The notes under the pieces were generated by a model that did no database searches, was not told the DNA's origin, and saw only the letters and a list, made by a program, of their open reading frames with translations. Shown one piece after another: positions 1 to 6,914 of a DNA stretch of 16,008 nt. A program made the translations under genes and the position numbers. How positions within the stretch are numbered: the first letter of the stretch is position 1; each line of letters opens with the position of its first letter. The DNA comes from JAHJDR01 sp964609965 (lineage in GTDB: Bacteria > UBA10199 > JADGCS01): the NCBI GenBank assembly GCA_964609965.1, contig CAZSTS010000032.1, positions 1-16,008 of the forward strand, given 5' to 3'.

Positions 1-40
1 ATCACTGGCCACTTTCCACCGTCATGAGTGGCCACTTTGG
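1..40. mobile_element. Possible IS21-type insertion-sequence end (remnant)
   Basis: Two direct copies of the 10-mer TGGCCACTTT lie at 6-15 and 29-38, set 23 bases apart and separated by a CCACCG-containing spacer. Several spaced copies of a TGGCCACTTT-type repeat are, from memory, typical of the ends of IS21-family elements (istA/istB). No transposase is visible, so this is either the edge of an element lying to the left of the window or a solo remnant. It abuts a 5'-truncated gene, which fits an insertion or deletion breakpoint. The family assignment is from motif recall only. Confidence 0.4.
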
Positions 41-222
41 TCCGCGATATGCACAACATGTATCTTGCTGAAGAACTCAAAAAGAAAAAGCTTATTAGGC
101 TTACAGATTTTGAGATTAGCAGACCTGCCAATCTCATTTCACGAAATGAAAAATACGAATCACCCTTGGTAGCGGCTTTTAAGAAGGAGTTGGTGGCGTA
201 TTGTGCTACGCTGAAATACTAG
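28..222 (+). pseudogene. C-terminal fragment of a LysR-type transcriptional regulator
   Basis: An open frame of 64 codons starts at a GTG that lies inside the insertion-sequence-end repeat, so the first residues are not native. From about residue 10 the protein reads like the last 50 residues of a LysR-family effector-binding domain: an AEELKKKKLIRL segment (the usual 'L..GkLv.L' strand), then a 'LISRNEKYESPLVAAFKKELV' stretch resembling the final strand and helix. The helix-turn-helix and most of the sensor domain are missing (an intact LysR protein is about 300 residues), so it cannot regulate. A 5' truncation caused by the adjacent mobile element is the simplest explanation. The family call rests on short similarity only. 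Confidence 0.45.
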
Positions 223-248
223 CGTACTACGTACAGCGTACAGCGAAT
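221..248. repeat. Degenerate heptamer tandem repeat (4 units)
   Basis: Four 7-base units, AGCGTAC, TACGTAC, AGCGTAC and AGCGAAT, follow the stop codon of the LysR fragment directly. TACGCT just upstream (inside the last codons) can pair with AGCGTA of the array. Same design as the arrays at 1331, 12390, 13744 and elsewhere, but with a different motif. The rest of 249-384 shows no gene and no convincing promoter. Confidence 0.7.
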
Positions 249-384
249 GTCAAATAACGGAAAAAACCCATTAGCCAAGTAATAATAAATAGTTAGACTG
301 ATTTTATTCCACCTGTCTTGCAAAAAAAAATCCACAACTTCATTGAAGAAATGACGATAATAATACAGTAGGGAGTTTGGAGTA

Positions 385-1323
385 ATGAGCGGAGAGAAAT
401 TACAAAATATGTTTAAAAGAATGAGAAATATAGCTCCTCTTTTTATTATCGTATTAGCAATTATGGTGTGTGCATGTAGTGGTTCAGATCAAGATTACTT
501 AGATGATGATGGGGAGAATATTATTATTTCTGAACTTGTCTGCTCTGTTGATAATGATTGTGATGGTGATGGTTTGTATACAAGTTGTGATGATGATGAT
601 GGTGATGCAGACAATGTCACAATAAAAGATGGTTGTGATGATGATGGAGATGGTTTTGTTGACACAAATTGTTATTCTTATGCAGATGAAAACGGAGATG
701 GTTTTGTCACTGCAGATGAACGAGACGTAAATTGCGATGTCTGTGTTGGCACGTATGATCCTGAACAAATCGATTCTAACGATGATGGTATTGGTGATGA
801 ATGCGAGTTTTCTCCAAATATAAATGAGTCAGTCATTCCTGATGAAGAAGATGGAGACGAAGAAAGCGAAGACGTTTCAAATTCATTAGCGCTTACTATT
901 ACAGATCATCCCACTGCTGTGAGTAAAGGTGGAGAATTTGATATTGATTTCACGATTGATAACCAATCAGACATTGAGGCTTATTTTGTAGAAGTCCTGT
1001 TCATGAAAGATGGCAATAGAATCATGAGTTTTAGTATTCAAGGTGGTCTTGAATATAAAATTAACACAATGGACATCTGCTATTCTCTCTACAGCACTTG
1101 TGTTTTTCTTGATGAACAAACAATCGAAGCCCTCACAGGTCAAACAACAGACTATGAACTTTCTTTTGCTGTGCCTTCAACTATGGAAATGGGCACTTAC
1201 CGTATAGCCTTAAGACTTACCTATCTTGATGAAAATGGAGATTCCCAATACGCGGCTCGCCTAGCAGGGCTCAATGAAGTGAATGTGCTTCTTATGAAGA
1301 CCAGGGTTGTTACCTTTTGGTGA
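385..1323 (+). CDS. Asp-rich lipoprotein with EF-hand / thrombospondin-3-like calcium-binding repeats
   Basis: 312 residues. The ATG start has GGGAG nine bases upstream. An N-terminal signal (hydrophobic residues 18-28) leads to a lipobox V28-C29-A30-C31 followed by SGS, so C31 would be lipidated and the protein anchored in an envelope membrane. Residues 33-140 are a string of Asp/Asn/Gly loops with paired cysteines. One is a textbook 12-residue EF-hand loop (D101, N103, D105, G106, V108, E112); another (130-140) has the DSNDDGIGDEC form of thrombospondin type-3 repeats. These motifs bind Ca2+ in characterised proteins. Residues 168-305 look like an all-beta, immunoglobulin-like (CARDB-type) domain with two cysteines. 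An acidic linker (151-165) joins the parts. Function unknown; an adhesin or surface scaffold stiffened by calcium is plausible. A Na+/Ca2+ exchanger is encoded convergently next door, which may be coincidence. Confidence 0.8.
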   Translation: MSGEKLQNMFKRMRNIAPLFIIVLAIMVCACSGSDQDYLDDDGENIIISELVCSVDNDCDGDGLYTSCDDDDGDADNVTIKDGCDDDGDGFVDTNCYSYADENGDGFVTADERDVNCDVCVGTYDPEQIDSNDDGIGDECEFSPNINESVIPDEEDGDEESEDVSNSLALTITDHPTAVSKGGEFDIDFTIDNQSDIEAYFVEVLFMKDGNRIMSFSIQGGLEYKINTMDICYSLYSTCVFLDEQTIEALTGQTTDYELSFAVPSTMEMGTYRIALRLTYLDENGDSQYAARLAGLNEVNVLLMKTRVVTFW

Positions 1324-1330
1324 TTCGAAA

Positions 1331-1358
1331 AGTCTGGTGTCTAGTGTCTAGAGTCTAG
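1331..1358. repeat. Degenerate heptamer tandem repeat (4 units)
   Basis: Units AGTCTGG, TGTCTAG, TGTCTAG and AGTCTAG lie eight bases after the stop codon of the Asp-rich lipoprotein, in the short gap to the convergent exchanger gene. The CTAG/TCTAGA content makes it partly self-complementary. No conventional T-tract terminator is visible in the gap. Confidence 0.7.
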
Positions 1359-1384
1359 CGTGAAAACCCTATCAGTTATCGTGT

Positions 1385-2344
1385 TTATCTTGTAACAATC
1401 GAATAACCAATATACCCAATATAAAGACATATGAACAAAATCCCATGCCCTCTTTTGAGAGTGTGTTTTTTATTCATGACCATGAGGAGGAAAAAGAGAA
1501 GTACGCTAGAGAGGATGTTGATTGAAAGATCAAAATTGCTTTTTAGGTTATAAGAAAGAGGTTTTACCAGGGCGCTGCAACCTAGCACCCATAAGAGATT
1601 AAAAATATTTGAGCCTACAGCATTTCCAATGGCCATATCGGTTTTGCCCTTGTAGGCTGCCATAACGCAGGTGACAATTTCGGGAAAAGAAGTGCCAATA
1701 GCCACAACAGTGAGTCCAATCAGGGCCTCTGTCATGCCCATGTCGCGAGCGATTTTAATTGCCCCATCCACAATCCATTCTCCACCAAAACCCAAGCCTA
1801 ATAAGCCGAGCACTATAAAAAGGACCGAGAGTCCCATTGATCTTACTTGATCAGGGATTTCAATTCTTTCTCTATGAGTTTTGGCCAGACGATAGGTGTA
1901 AATCATAAAACCAAGGAAGAGGATAAGAAGAATCAGGCCATCAAACCTGGCTAATTGAGGAATGTGTAATTTGTTTAAAAGTTGATCGTTGGCAAAGAAA
2001 AACACGATGATAGCAGCTAGGATACTGATAGGAATTTCTTTAGTAACAGAAGCTCGTTTGACAATGAGGTTAGCGATGATAGCCGCAAGACCTAAGGCAA
2101 GAAAGGTGTTGGCGATATTGCTTCCAATAATATTTGATATAGCTAGATCAGCCTTGCCTTGAAAGCTGGCAATCACGTTAACGACAAACTCTGGCGCTGA
2201 TGTGCCCAAGGCAACAATGGTCAATCCTATTACAATATCACTTACACGGAGTTTTTTAGCTATCGAAGAGGCTCCTTCAATCAAAAGATCAGCTCCTTTG
2301 ATGAGGATAATAAAGCCGATGATGAATAAGATATAGGTTAGCAT
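1385..2344 (-). CDS. Sodium/calcium exchanger family membrane protein (CaxA/YrbG-like)
   Basis: 319 residues, an integral inner-membrane protein of about ten helices. It has the two inverted alpha-repeats that define the Na+/Ca2+ exchanger superfamily: residues 47-81 (GTSAPE ... GSNIANTFLALG) and 217-251 (GTSFPE ... GSNIFNLLWVLG). The acidic residues of the two PE motifs and the GSN asparagines line the ion site in this family. Length matches YrbG/TIGR00367 proteins (about 310-330). Expected role: cation antiport, probably Ca2+ efflux driven by Na+ or H+; the ion specificity cannot be read from sequence. The start ATG overlaps the last codons of the upstream methyltransferase gene (ATG-C-TAA), so the pair is translationally coupled. 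Confidence 0.9.
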   Translation of the reverse strand: MLTYILFIIGFIILIKGADLLIEGASSIAKKLRVSDIVIGLTIVALGTSAPEFVVNVIASFQGKADLAISNIIGSNIANTFLALGLAAIIANLIVKRASVTKEIPISILAAIIVFFFANDQLLNKLHIPQLARFDGLILLILFLGFMIYTYRLAKTHRERIEIPDQVRSMGLSVLFIVLGLLGLGFGGEWIVDGAIKIARDMGMTEALIGLTVVAIGTSFPEIVTCVMAAYKGKTDMAIGNAVGSNIFNLLWVLGCSALVKPLSYNLKSNFDLSINILSSVLLFFLLMVMNKKHTLKRGHGILFICLYIGYIGYSIVTR

Positions 2345-2799
2345 TTTTCTCTTTCATGTTCCAAAAGCCATTTTTTGCGCCAAACACCAGAGGCGTAACC
2401 CACTAGCTTTCCATCGCTGCCAATCACACGGTGGCAGGGGAGTAGTATGGCTATCTTGTTTTTGTTATTGGCCATTCCCACAGCACGTGAAGCTTTTGGA
2501 TTTTTGATTTTACTAGCAATTTCACCGTAAGAAAGCGTTTTACCATAGGGGATTTTTTTGAGCTTTGACCAAACGCTCTTTTGAAAAACTGTTCCTTGGG
2601 TATCTAATGGCAAAGTGAAGGTTTTGAGAGTGCCTTTAAAGTATTTATCTAACTGTTTTTTACACTCTGCTAAAATGGCATGATTTGAAGATATTGTTTT
2701 TCTTTTTTTTACGAAATCTAGCCTTGTAATGCCTTTGTCTGAGGCGCATATTTCTAAAACCCCAATAGGTGAGGAGTAGTATGTCTTGTATTCTTTCAT
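2338..2799 (-). CDS. ogt: Methylated-DNA--protein-cysteine methyltransferase (O6-alkylguanine-DNA alkyltransferase)
   Basis: 153 residues from the chosen ATG (2797-2799), the usual size for Ogt-type enzymes. Suicide repair enzyme that moves the alkyl group from O6-alkylguanine in DNA to its own cysteine. Visible: the YYSSPIG opening, the DNA-binding helix region 'FQKSVW..L..IPYGKTLSYGEIA', the RAVG.AN.KN arginine-finger segment, and the active-site motif LLPCHRV (C122 from this start). The open frame extends upstream to a TTG and has another ATG at 2812-2814; I prefer 2799 because the protein then begins as its homologues do, though no strong ribosome site marks either. It overlaps the exchanger gene by seven bases. 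Function of the pairing is unclear. Confidence 0.9.
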   Translation of the reverse strand: MKEYKTYYSSPIGVLEICASDKGITRLDFVKKRKTISSNHAILAECKKQLDKYFKGTLKTFTLPLDTQGTVFQKSVWSKLKKIPYGKTLSYGEIASKIKNPKASRAVGMANNKNKIAILLPCHRVIGSDGKLVGYASGVWRKKWLLEHEREKC

Positions 2800-2838
2800 A
2801 AGCGTATTTCTCATCTCTTTTTTTGCCAAAGGGGTCAA

Positions 2839-2950
2839 TTAACCCCGTTGTTGCATAAATTGATAGCACAATAATTAATAATGCATGAGACTTTGTATAT
2901 CAACTTGAGTTTTTTGTTTATTATTGAGTTGAACGCAACAACGGGGTTAA
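2839..2950. repeat. 112-bp element with 16-bp perfect terminal inverted repeats (MITE-like or giant hairpin)
   Basis: TTAACCCCGTTGTTGC (2839-2854) is the exact reverse complement of 2935-2950. The 80 bases between are AT-rich and partly self-complementary (CAATAAT-type stretches on both sides). The left arm is preceded by GGGGTCAA, so 2831-2846 can also form a small local hairpin. The right arm contains the TAA stop codon of the small secreted protein gene. No T-run follows, so it is not a classical intrinsic terminator; it could be a small non-autonomous mobile element or an attenuator between that gene and ogt. Confidence 0.7.
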
Positions 2951-3300
2951 TATTCTTTTGGTAGTCGCTCTGCACGGAGTGCGCAGCTGGGGTTTAATTT
3001 ATCTCCCGTAATAAACACATCCTTCTTATCATTTACTGTGAGAATACAGATAGGGTCTTTCATTTTTGGTTTTCGGCTAATAGTGAGCTTACATCTCTTG
3101 GCTGAATATTCAATTATCTCTTTTGAAAAGGAGCGAACCTTACCTTTTTCAGCTGTACAGTGATTATTATAGTAAACTTTTTTAGAAGAAAAATTAAATA
3201 TCATTGATTCTTCTGCTAGGGCTTTTGTTGGGTTAAGACTTGTTAAGCTAAGGAATAAAATGAGGAAGCAGCAGGTATTTTTCATGATCGTATAAACCAT
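2947..3300 (-). CDS. Small secreted protein with four conserved-type cysteines, unknown function
   Basis: 117 residues. The ATG at 3298-3300 is supported by AGAGGA eight bases upstream; a second ATG (residue 6) has no such site. Residues 7-29 form a signal peptide with a cleavage site after KALA (A29), so the mature protein of about 88 residues is exported. It is basic and contains four cysteines (48, 70, 85, 106), enough for two disulfides, with alternating beta-like segments (VYYNNHCTA, CKLTISRK, CILTVNDKKDVFITG). I do not recognise a family. Its stop codon lies within the inverted repeat at 2935-2950. The divergent neighbour is the sigma-54-controlled comEA unit; the dyads at 3355-3394 lie between them and could affect both. 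Confidence 0.65.
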   Translation of the reverse strand: MVYTIMKNTCCFLILFLSLTSLNPTKALAEESMIFNFSSKKVYYNNHCTAEKGKVRSFSKEIIEYSAKRCKLTISRKPKMKDPICILTVNDKKDVFITGDKLNPSCALRAERLPKEY

Positions 3301-3354
3301 TATAGATGTCCTCTATGTCTTAAATTTTTTACACCTGCAATAAGAAAGTCTCAC

Positions 3355-3394
3355 AGTCCCACTTGAGTCCCAAAAATGGGACTGTGGTGGGACT
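3355..3394. promoter_or_regulatory. Nested double dyad, probable upstream activator (enhancer) site
   Basis: Outer arms AGTCCCAC (3355-3362) and GTGGGACT (3387-3394) are perfect complements, and inner arms AGTCCCA (3366-3372) and TGGGACT (3377-3383) flank an AAAA loop. This gives four copies of the half-site GTCCCA/TGGGAC in 40 bases. No T-run follows on either strand, which argues against a terminator. Its centre lies about 100-110 bases upstream of the start expected from the sigma-54 promoter at 3456, the usual distance for a bacterial enhancer-binding protein site. It also lies upstream of the divergent gene at 3300. Confidence 0.6.
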
Positions 3395-3455
3395 CATAAA
3401 AAATACATTTCAAAGAAAAAACTAATCTTATCAACAATAAAATATTTTTCTCAAA

Positions 3456-3472
3456 TTGGCATGATGGTTGCT
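3456..3472 (+). promoter_or_regulatory. Sigma-54 (RpoN) -24/-12 promoter
   Basis: TTGGCATGATGGTTGCT matches the sigma-54 consensus YTGGCACGRNNNTTGCW at every defined position but one (T for C after TGGCA). The invariant GG and GC are exactly ten bases apart. Transcription would start near 3482-3484, about 60 bases before the ATG at 3544. The upstream dyads at 3355-3394 would bind the obligatory activator. No activator gene is in the window. Confidence 0.7.
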
Positions 3473-3543
3473 TTGCATAAGAATATCATTTTGATTGTCC
3501 TCTCAGAGATAGTCAAAGTGGTATTTATTAAATGGAGTGAATA

Positions 3544-3744
3544 ATGACTGTAAAAATAAAAGACGTTTTTGCCATACCCGAGTCTGAACCAGGTGAAAAG
3601 AAACTTTGGTCTAAAGTCGGTGTGGCATTTATTAATAAGGATGATTCAATAAACGTTATTCTGGATGCTTTGCCTACAACAGGGAAACTCAATATTCGGG
3701 ATCGACGTCAAAATAATCAAAAACAACAAAAGGAGATATTATGA
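3544..3744 (+). CDS. Conserved-looking 66-aa protein with a W..VGVAF.N.D.S.NV.LDALP motif
   Basis: 66 residues, no signal peptide and no membrane segment. GGAG six bases before the ATG (3535-3538) supports the start. The centre has the pattern W-S-K-V-G-V-A-F-I-N-K-D-D-S-I-N-V-I-L-D-A-L-P, followed by GKLNIRDRR. I recall this type of short 'W..iG.A..n.DGS.nv.lDalP' protein in deltaproteobacterial genomes, but cannot name a family or function. The tail is basic and Gln-rich (RRQNNQKQQKE). It is translationally coupled to the comEA-like gene: its TGA overlaps the next ATG (ATGA), and it is first in the sigma-54 transcript. A regulatory or nucleic-acid-associated role is possible given the partner, but is speculation. 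Confidence 0.7.
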   Translation: MTVKIKDVFAIPESEPGEKKLWSKVGVAFINKDDSINVILDALPTTGKLNIRDRRQNNQKQQKEIL

Positions 3745-4067
3745 AAAAAACAATTATAGCCCTCATTGTATTTAGCATCTTGGTTTTTAGCTTAAACAGC
3801 TTTGCTGGAAATAGCTATAAAGTCACTGGTGTTGCCAACATCAACACTGCCTCTAAAGTAGAACTGATGATGGTGCCAGGTCTTGGTGAGGCAAAAGCTG
3901 CTTCTATCTTAAAACAAAGAGGACAGAAGGGTTTTTCAGCTCTCGAGGACTTGCTTGTTGTCAGAGGGATTGGAGAAAAGCTTCTCCATAAGATTTCGCC
4001 CTATCTTGTGACAAAAGGGGTAAATACCATCAAGAAAACAAAGCTAGATGCAAAAACAAAGGGATAA
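3741..4067 (+). CDS. comEA: ComEA-like secreted helix-hairpin-helix DNA-binding protein
   Basis: 108 residues. AGGAG five bases before the ATG fixes the start. Residues 1-22 are a signal peptide (MKKTI..., hydrophobic core, cleavage near SFA-GN). Residues 32-92 are the ComEA helix-hairpin-helix domain: NINTAS, then PGLGEAKAASIL (first hairpin) and the phenylalanine-containing spacer, then VRGIGEKLLHKI (second hairpin) and the closing strand. The C-terminal 15 residues are lysine-rich. In transformable bacteria ComEA binds incoming DNA in the periplasm; short signal-peptide plus HhH versions like this are the Gram-negative form. Whether this one serves DNA uptake cannot be decided here: no comEC, comF or pilus gene is in the window. 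It is second in a unit with the 66-aa protein under a probable sigma-54 promoter. Confidence 0.85.
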   Translation: MKKTIIALIVFSILVFSLNSFAGNSYKVTGVANINTASKVELMMVPGLGEAKAASILKQRGQKGFSALEDLLVVRGIGEKLLHKISPYLVTKGVNTIKKTKLDAKTKG

Positions 4068-4076
4068 AACCAAAAA

Positions 4077-4112
4077 AAAAGAGCCATCCCACATATGTGG
4101 GAAGGCTCTTTT
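4077..4112. terminator. Bidirectional rho-independent terminator
   Basis: AAAAGAGCC (4077-4085) pairs with GGCTCTTTT (4104-4112), and between them CCCACATATGTGGG (4088-4101) is a perfect palindrome; only two bases on each side are unpaired. On the minus strand the stem is followed by nine T, on the plus strand by four. It lies between convergent comEA and the patatin gene and would stop both. The remaining 4113-4279 has a small GATTGTA/TACAATC inverted repeat (4129-4153) and nothing else I can name. Confidence 0.9.
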
Positions 4113-4279
4113 CTAAGGAGAGAATCAGGATTGTAACAATTAGTGCTACAATCACTGTTATTATAAGCAAGAATAGTGCCAACGCAGACCTGTCTAATCC
4201 TGTTAAGTCACGATTATTAAAGTCATATTATAAAGTTGTAGGATTGATTTTAGGTAGGTAAAAACTGCCTAGAAAATGA

Positions 4280-5650
4280 TTAGTTTTTGCCGCCCTTGAT
4301 AACTTTGAGTTTTTTCTTTTTTCTAGGATTTTCAAGGGTTTCCATGATGGCACGGTCATCATAGTAAGAATGATTGATTTTTTGAGCCTCGCCATCAACG
4401 ACTTCGGAAGTCATAGTAATTCCATAACTATTTAATATTTTTTCCACTTTATCATAGTCCTTGTTTATGGCCTCTTTCACAGAATCAAACCCAAGCTTAG
4501 CTGCCTTAGCCCTTGTCCAATGGAAGAGAGGATTCATCATGAAGTGATCATCATCGTTTTCATCAGGTTCTATGACAATAAGGTCTTTTGTAAAGTCTGG
4601 GTCTTTTGCCAAAAATTCCAGACTATTTTGGAGGCGTGAATGGAACAGCGTTCTTAAGACCTGATTAAGAACACTGCCAAGACCGAGATCAGAAATTCGT
4701 TCGTTTTTGGTTATGTATTTATTATCTTCGCGCAAATATTCTAAAAACAATTCATTGTTATAGGGCTTAAAGGGATTATAACAAATAACAAGATCAGCGC
4801 CTTTGTTAAAGGCAAGGTCAATATTTACAGTTTTTCTAACTCCACCATCAACATAGTCTATGCCTTTTACGCAGGCAGGCTTATAGAAAATAGGTGTAGC
4901 GCTCGAAGCTTGAACAGCTTTGGATATGGGGACATCGTTTTTTTCATCTGGACCAAAAACAACGCGTTTAGCAGCATCAAGATCCATGGCTGAAATATAA
5001 AGAGATTTGCCTGTCATGCGTTTAAGAACACGAAAATTATTTGGCATTTGATTCTCTCGCATGTTTTTGCGCAAGAATTTTTCGATTTGTTTGTTATCAA
5101 AGATACCTGATGGCAGAAGCTCGCCGAGCATTGGTATGCGACGATTAGCTGTGGCGATTCTTAGAATAGGATTAGTGAGTATTTCGTAATTTGAATAAGT
5201 GGGATTTTTTAGAAAATTGATGCTGTTTTCCAAGAAATTTTCTTTGATGCGGGGTGTGGCTTTGAGCACATCGAACAACATACCAGGGAGAAAACTGATG
5301 TTTTTATAAAGGAACCTTAAAGGCCTTTTAAGGAACTCGGATAAATTTAGATGGTAGATATCAAAAGGAGAAAGTTGCGAAAACGCTTTTGATTGACCAT
5401 CGAGGCTTGCCAACATTTCTTCGGGAGTAATGCCCCCGCAAATAGGCACAGCCAGCATAGCGCCTGCTGAGAGGCCAACATAAATATCAAAGTCAGTGAT
5501 TTTTTTGTTTACAAGAAAATCATTTAAAGCCTTGAGACCACCAATTTTGAAGGCCGCACCAGAAACAGTTCCGCCTGATAACACAAGGGCGATTTTAGAG
5601 TTTTCTTTTTTTACGGTTAGATCAGATTTTTGAATAATGGTGATTCCCAT
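4280..5650 (-). CDS. Patatin-like phospholipase (serine acyl hydrolase)
   Basis: 456 residues. Patatin fold acyl hydrolase expected to cleave acyl groups from phospholipids. Motifs: glycine-rich oxyanion segment SGGTVSGAAFKIGG (25-38), nucleophile elbow G-L-S-A-G with S61, and the catalytic-dyad aspartate in VDGG (D268). The ASSATPIFYKP segment before the dyad is also typical. Residues 280-456 add a longer, more divergent C-terminal half ending in a very basic KKKKLKVIKGGK tail. No signal peptide, so probably cytoplasmic or membrane-associated from inside. The ATG directly follows the TAA of clpX (zero spacing) with no good ribosome site, implying translational coupling to clpX. That position in the tig-clpP-clpX unit suggests co-regulation with protein quality control, perhaps membrane-lipid turnover under stress, but this is inference. 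Confidence 0.88.
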   Translation of the reverse strand: MGITIIQKSDLTVKKENSKIALVLSGGTVSGAAFKIGGLKALNDFLVNKKITDFDIYVGLSAGAMLAVPICGGITPEEMLASLDGQSKAFSQLSPFDIYHLNLSEFLKRPLRFLYKNISFLPGMLFDVLKATPRIKENFLENSINFLKNPTYSNYEILTNPILRIATANRRIPMLGELLPSGIFDNKQIEKFLRKNMRENQMPNNFRVLKRMTGKSLYISAMDLDAAKRVVFGPDEKNDVPISKAVQASSATPIFYKPACVKGIDYVDGGVRKTVNIDLAFNKGADLVICYNPFKPYNNELFLEYLREDNKYITKNERISDLGLGSVLNQVLRTLFHSRLQNSLEFLAKDPDFTKDLIVIEPDENDDDHFMMNPLFHWTRAKAAKLGFDSVKEAINKDYDKVEKILNSYGITMTSEVVDGEAQKINHSYYDDRAIMETLENPRKKKKLKVIKGGKN

Positions 5651-6904
5651 TTAAGCGCTTTCGGCTTCGTCTTTTTCGTATACAATGATTGGATCTGTTT
5701 TACCCTCTACCACATCTTCGTTGATGATGACTTCTTCGATGTTATCTTGTGATGGGATCTCATACATAATATCGAGCATAAGGCTTTCGGTAATTGATCT
5801 TAAGCCCCTGGCTCCGGATTTACGTTTAATAGAGGATTTGGCAATGGCTTTTAAGGCCTCGTCAGAAAACGTGAGTTTAACATTTTCGAATTCAAAAAGT
5901 CGTTGGTACTGCTTGACCAAAGCATTTTTTGGCTTTTTGAGAATATCGACTAAGGCTGATTCGTCAAGTTCTCCTAAAGTAGCTACTACAGGAAGCCTGC
6001 CAATGAATTCTGGAATGAGTCCAAATTTGAGAAGATCTTCTGTTTCATTTTTTGCGAGAATTTCACCAAGATTGTCTTTGTCTTTTTCGATGAGTTTTGA
6101 ACCAAAACCCATTTGTTTTTCTGAAATACGTTTGCTGATGAGTTGGTCTAGTCCAAAAAAGGCGCCACCACAGATAAAAAGAATATTTGTGGTATCAATT
6201 TGAATAAAATCTTGTTGTGGGTGTTTGCGTCCGCCTTTAGGAGGAACGTTGGCAATTGTACCTTCGATGATCTTTAAGAGGGCTTGCTGAACACCCTCAC
6301 CAGAGACGTCACGTGTGATGGAAGGGTTTTCGGATTTTCGGGAGATTTTGTCGATTTCGTCAATGTAGACAATCCCTCGCTCAGCTTTGGCTTTATCAAA
6401 GTCAGCATTTTGCAATAAATTAAGAATAATATTTTCGACATCTTCACCGACATAACCTGCTTCGGTGAGTGTTGTGGCATCTACAATTGTGAAGGGAACA
6501 TTGAGAATACGTGCCAATGTTTGGGCGAGCAACGTTTTACCTGTGCCTGTTGGTCCAATCAGCAAAATATTGCTTTTTTGGAGCTCAATGTCCTTTGAGA
6601 GGACCTTGGATTCAATTCTTTTGTAATGATTATGGACAGCTACAGAAAGAATTCTTTTAGCTCTTTCTTGTCCAATGACGTATTCATCTAGGATTTTGTT
6701 AATGTCCTTGGGTTTTGGAACAAGGGTTTTGGCACGCTGTTGTTCTTGCTTAAGAGTCTCTTCAGCGATGATATCATTACATAAGTCGATACATTCATCA
6801 CAGATATAAACAGTAGGACCTGCAATGAGCTTTTTGACCTCTCGCTGGGACTTTCCGCAAAATGAACAACATAGGTTTAATGGATCATCGAAGTTTTTTG
6901 TCAC
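5651..6904 (-). CDS. clpX: ATP-dependent Clp protease ATP-binding subunit ClpX
   Basis: 417 residues, full length. AAA+ unfoldase that recognises tagged substrates, unfolds them and threads them into ClpP in the cytoplasm. Domains: N-terminal zinc-binding domain with four cysteines (C13, C16, C35, C38); Walker A GPTGTGKT (117-124); pore-1 loop GYVG (150-153); Walker B IVYIDEID (178-185); the RKH loop (GGRKHPQQDF); sensor-2 region GARGLRS. The ClpP-docking loop, IGF in many species, reads MGF here (within EKQMGFGSKL), a conservative change. It lies ten bases downstream of clpP and directly upstream of the patatin gene, all on the same strand. Confidence 0.97.
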   Translation of the reverse strand: MTKNFDDPLNLCCSFCGKSQREVKKLIAGPTVYICDECIDLCNDIIAEETLKQEQQRAKTLVPKPKDINKILDEYVIGQERAKRILSVAVHNHYKRIESKVLSKDIELQKSNILLIGPTGTGKTLLAQTLARILNVPFTIVDATTLTEAGYVGEDVENIILNLLQNADFDKAKAERGIVYIDEIDKISRKSENPSITRDVSGEGVQQALLKIIEGTIANVPPKGGRKHPQQDFIQIDTTNILFICGGAFFGLDQLISKRISEKQMGFGSKLIEKDKDNLGEILAKNETEDLLKFGLIPEFIGRLPVVATLGELDESALVDILKKPKNALVKQYQRLFEFENVKLTFSDEALKAIAKSSIKRKSGARGLRSITESLMLDIMYEIPSQDNIEEVIINEDVVEGKTDPIIVYEKDEAESA

Positions 6905-6914
6905 TGACTAACCC

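Noticed and set aside
499..768. 89-codon minus-strand frame rich in Ile/Thr
   Set aside because: It is the complement of the GAT-rich Asp repeat coding sequence of the lipoprotein; composition explains it fully.
4249..4273. Stem TAGGTAG/CTGCCTA after the patatin stop as a terminator
   Set aside because: On the relevant strand it has a mismatch and no T-run; the strong hairpin at 4077-4112 serves this role.
5685..6203. 172-codon plus-strand frame inside clpX
   Set aside because: Antisense to the conserved AAA+ coding sequence, Ser/Leu-rich as expected from reversed codons, no domain and no ribosome site.
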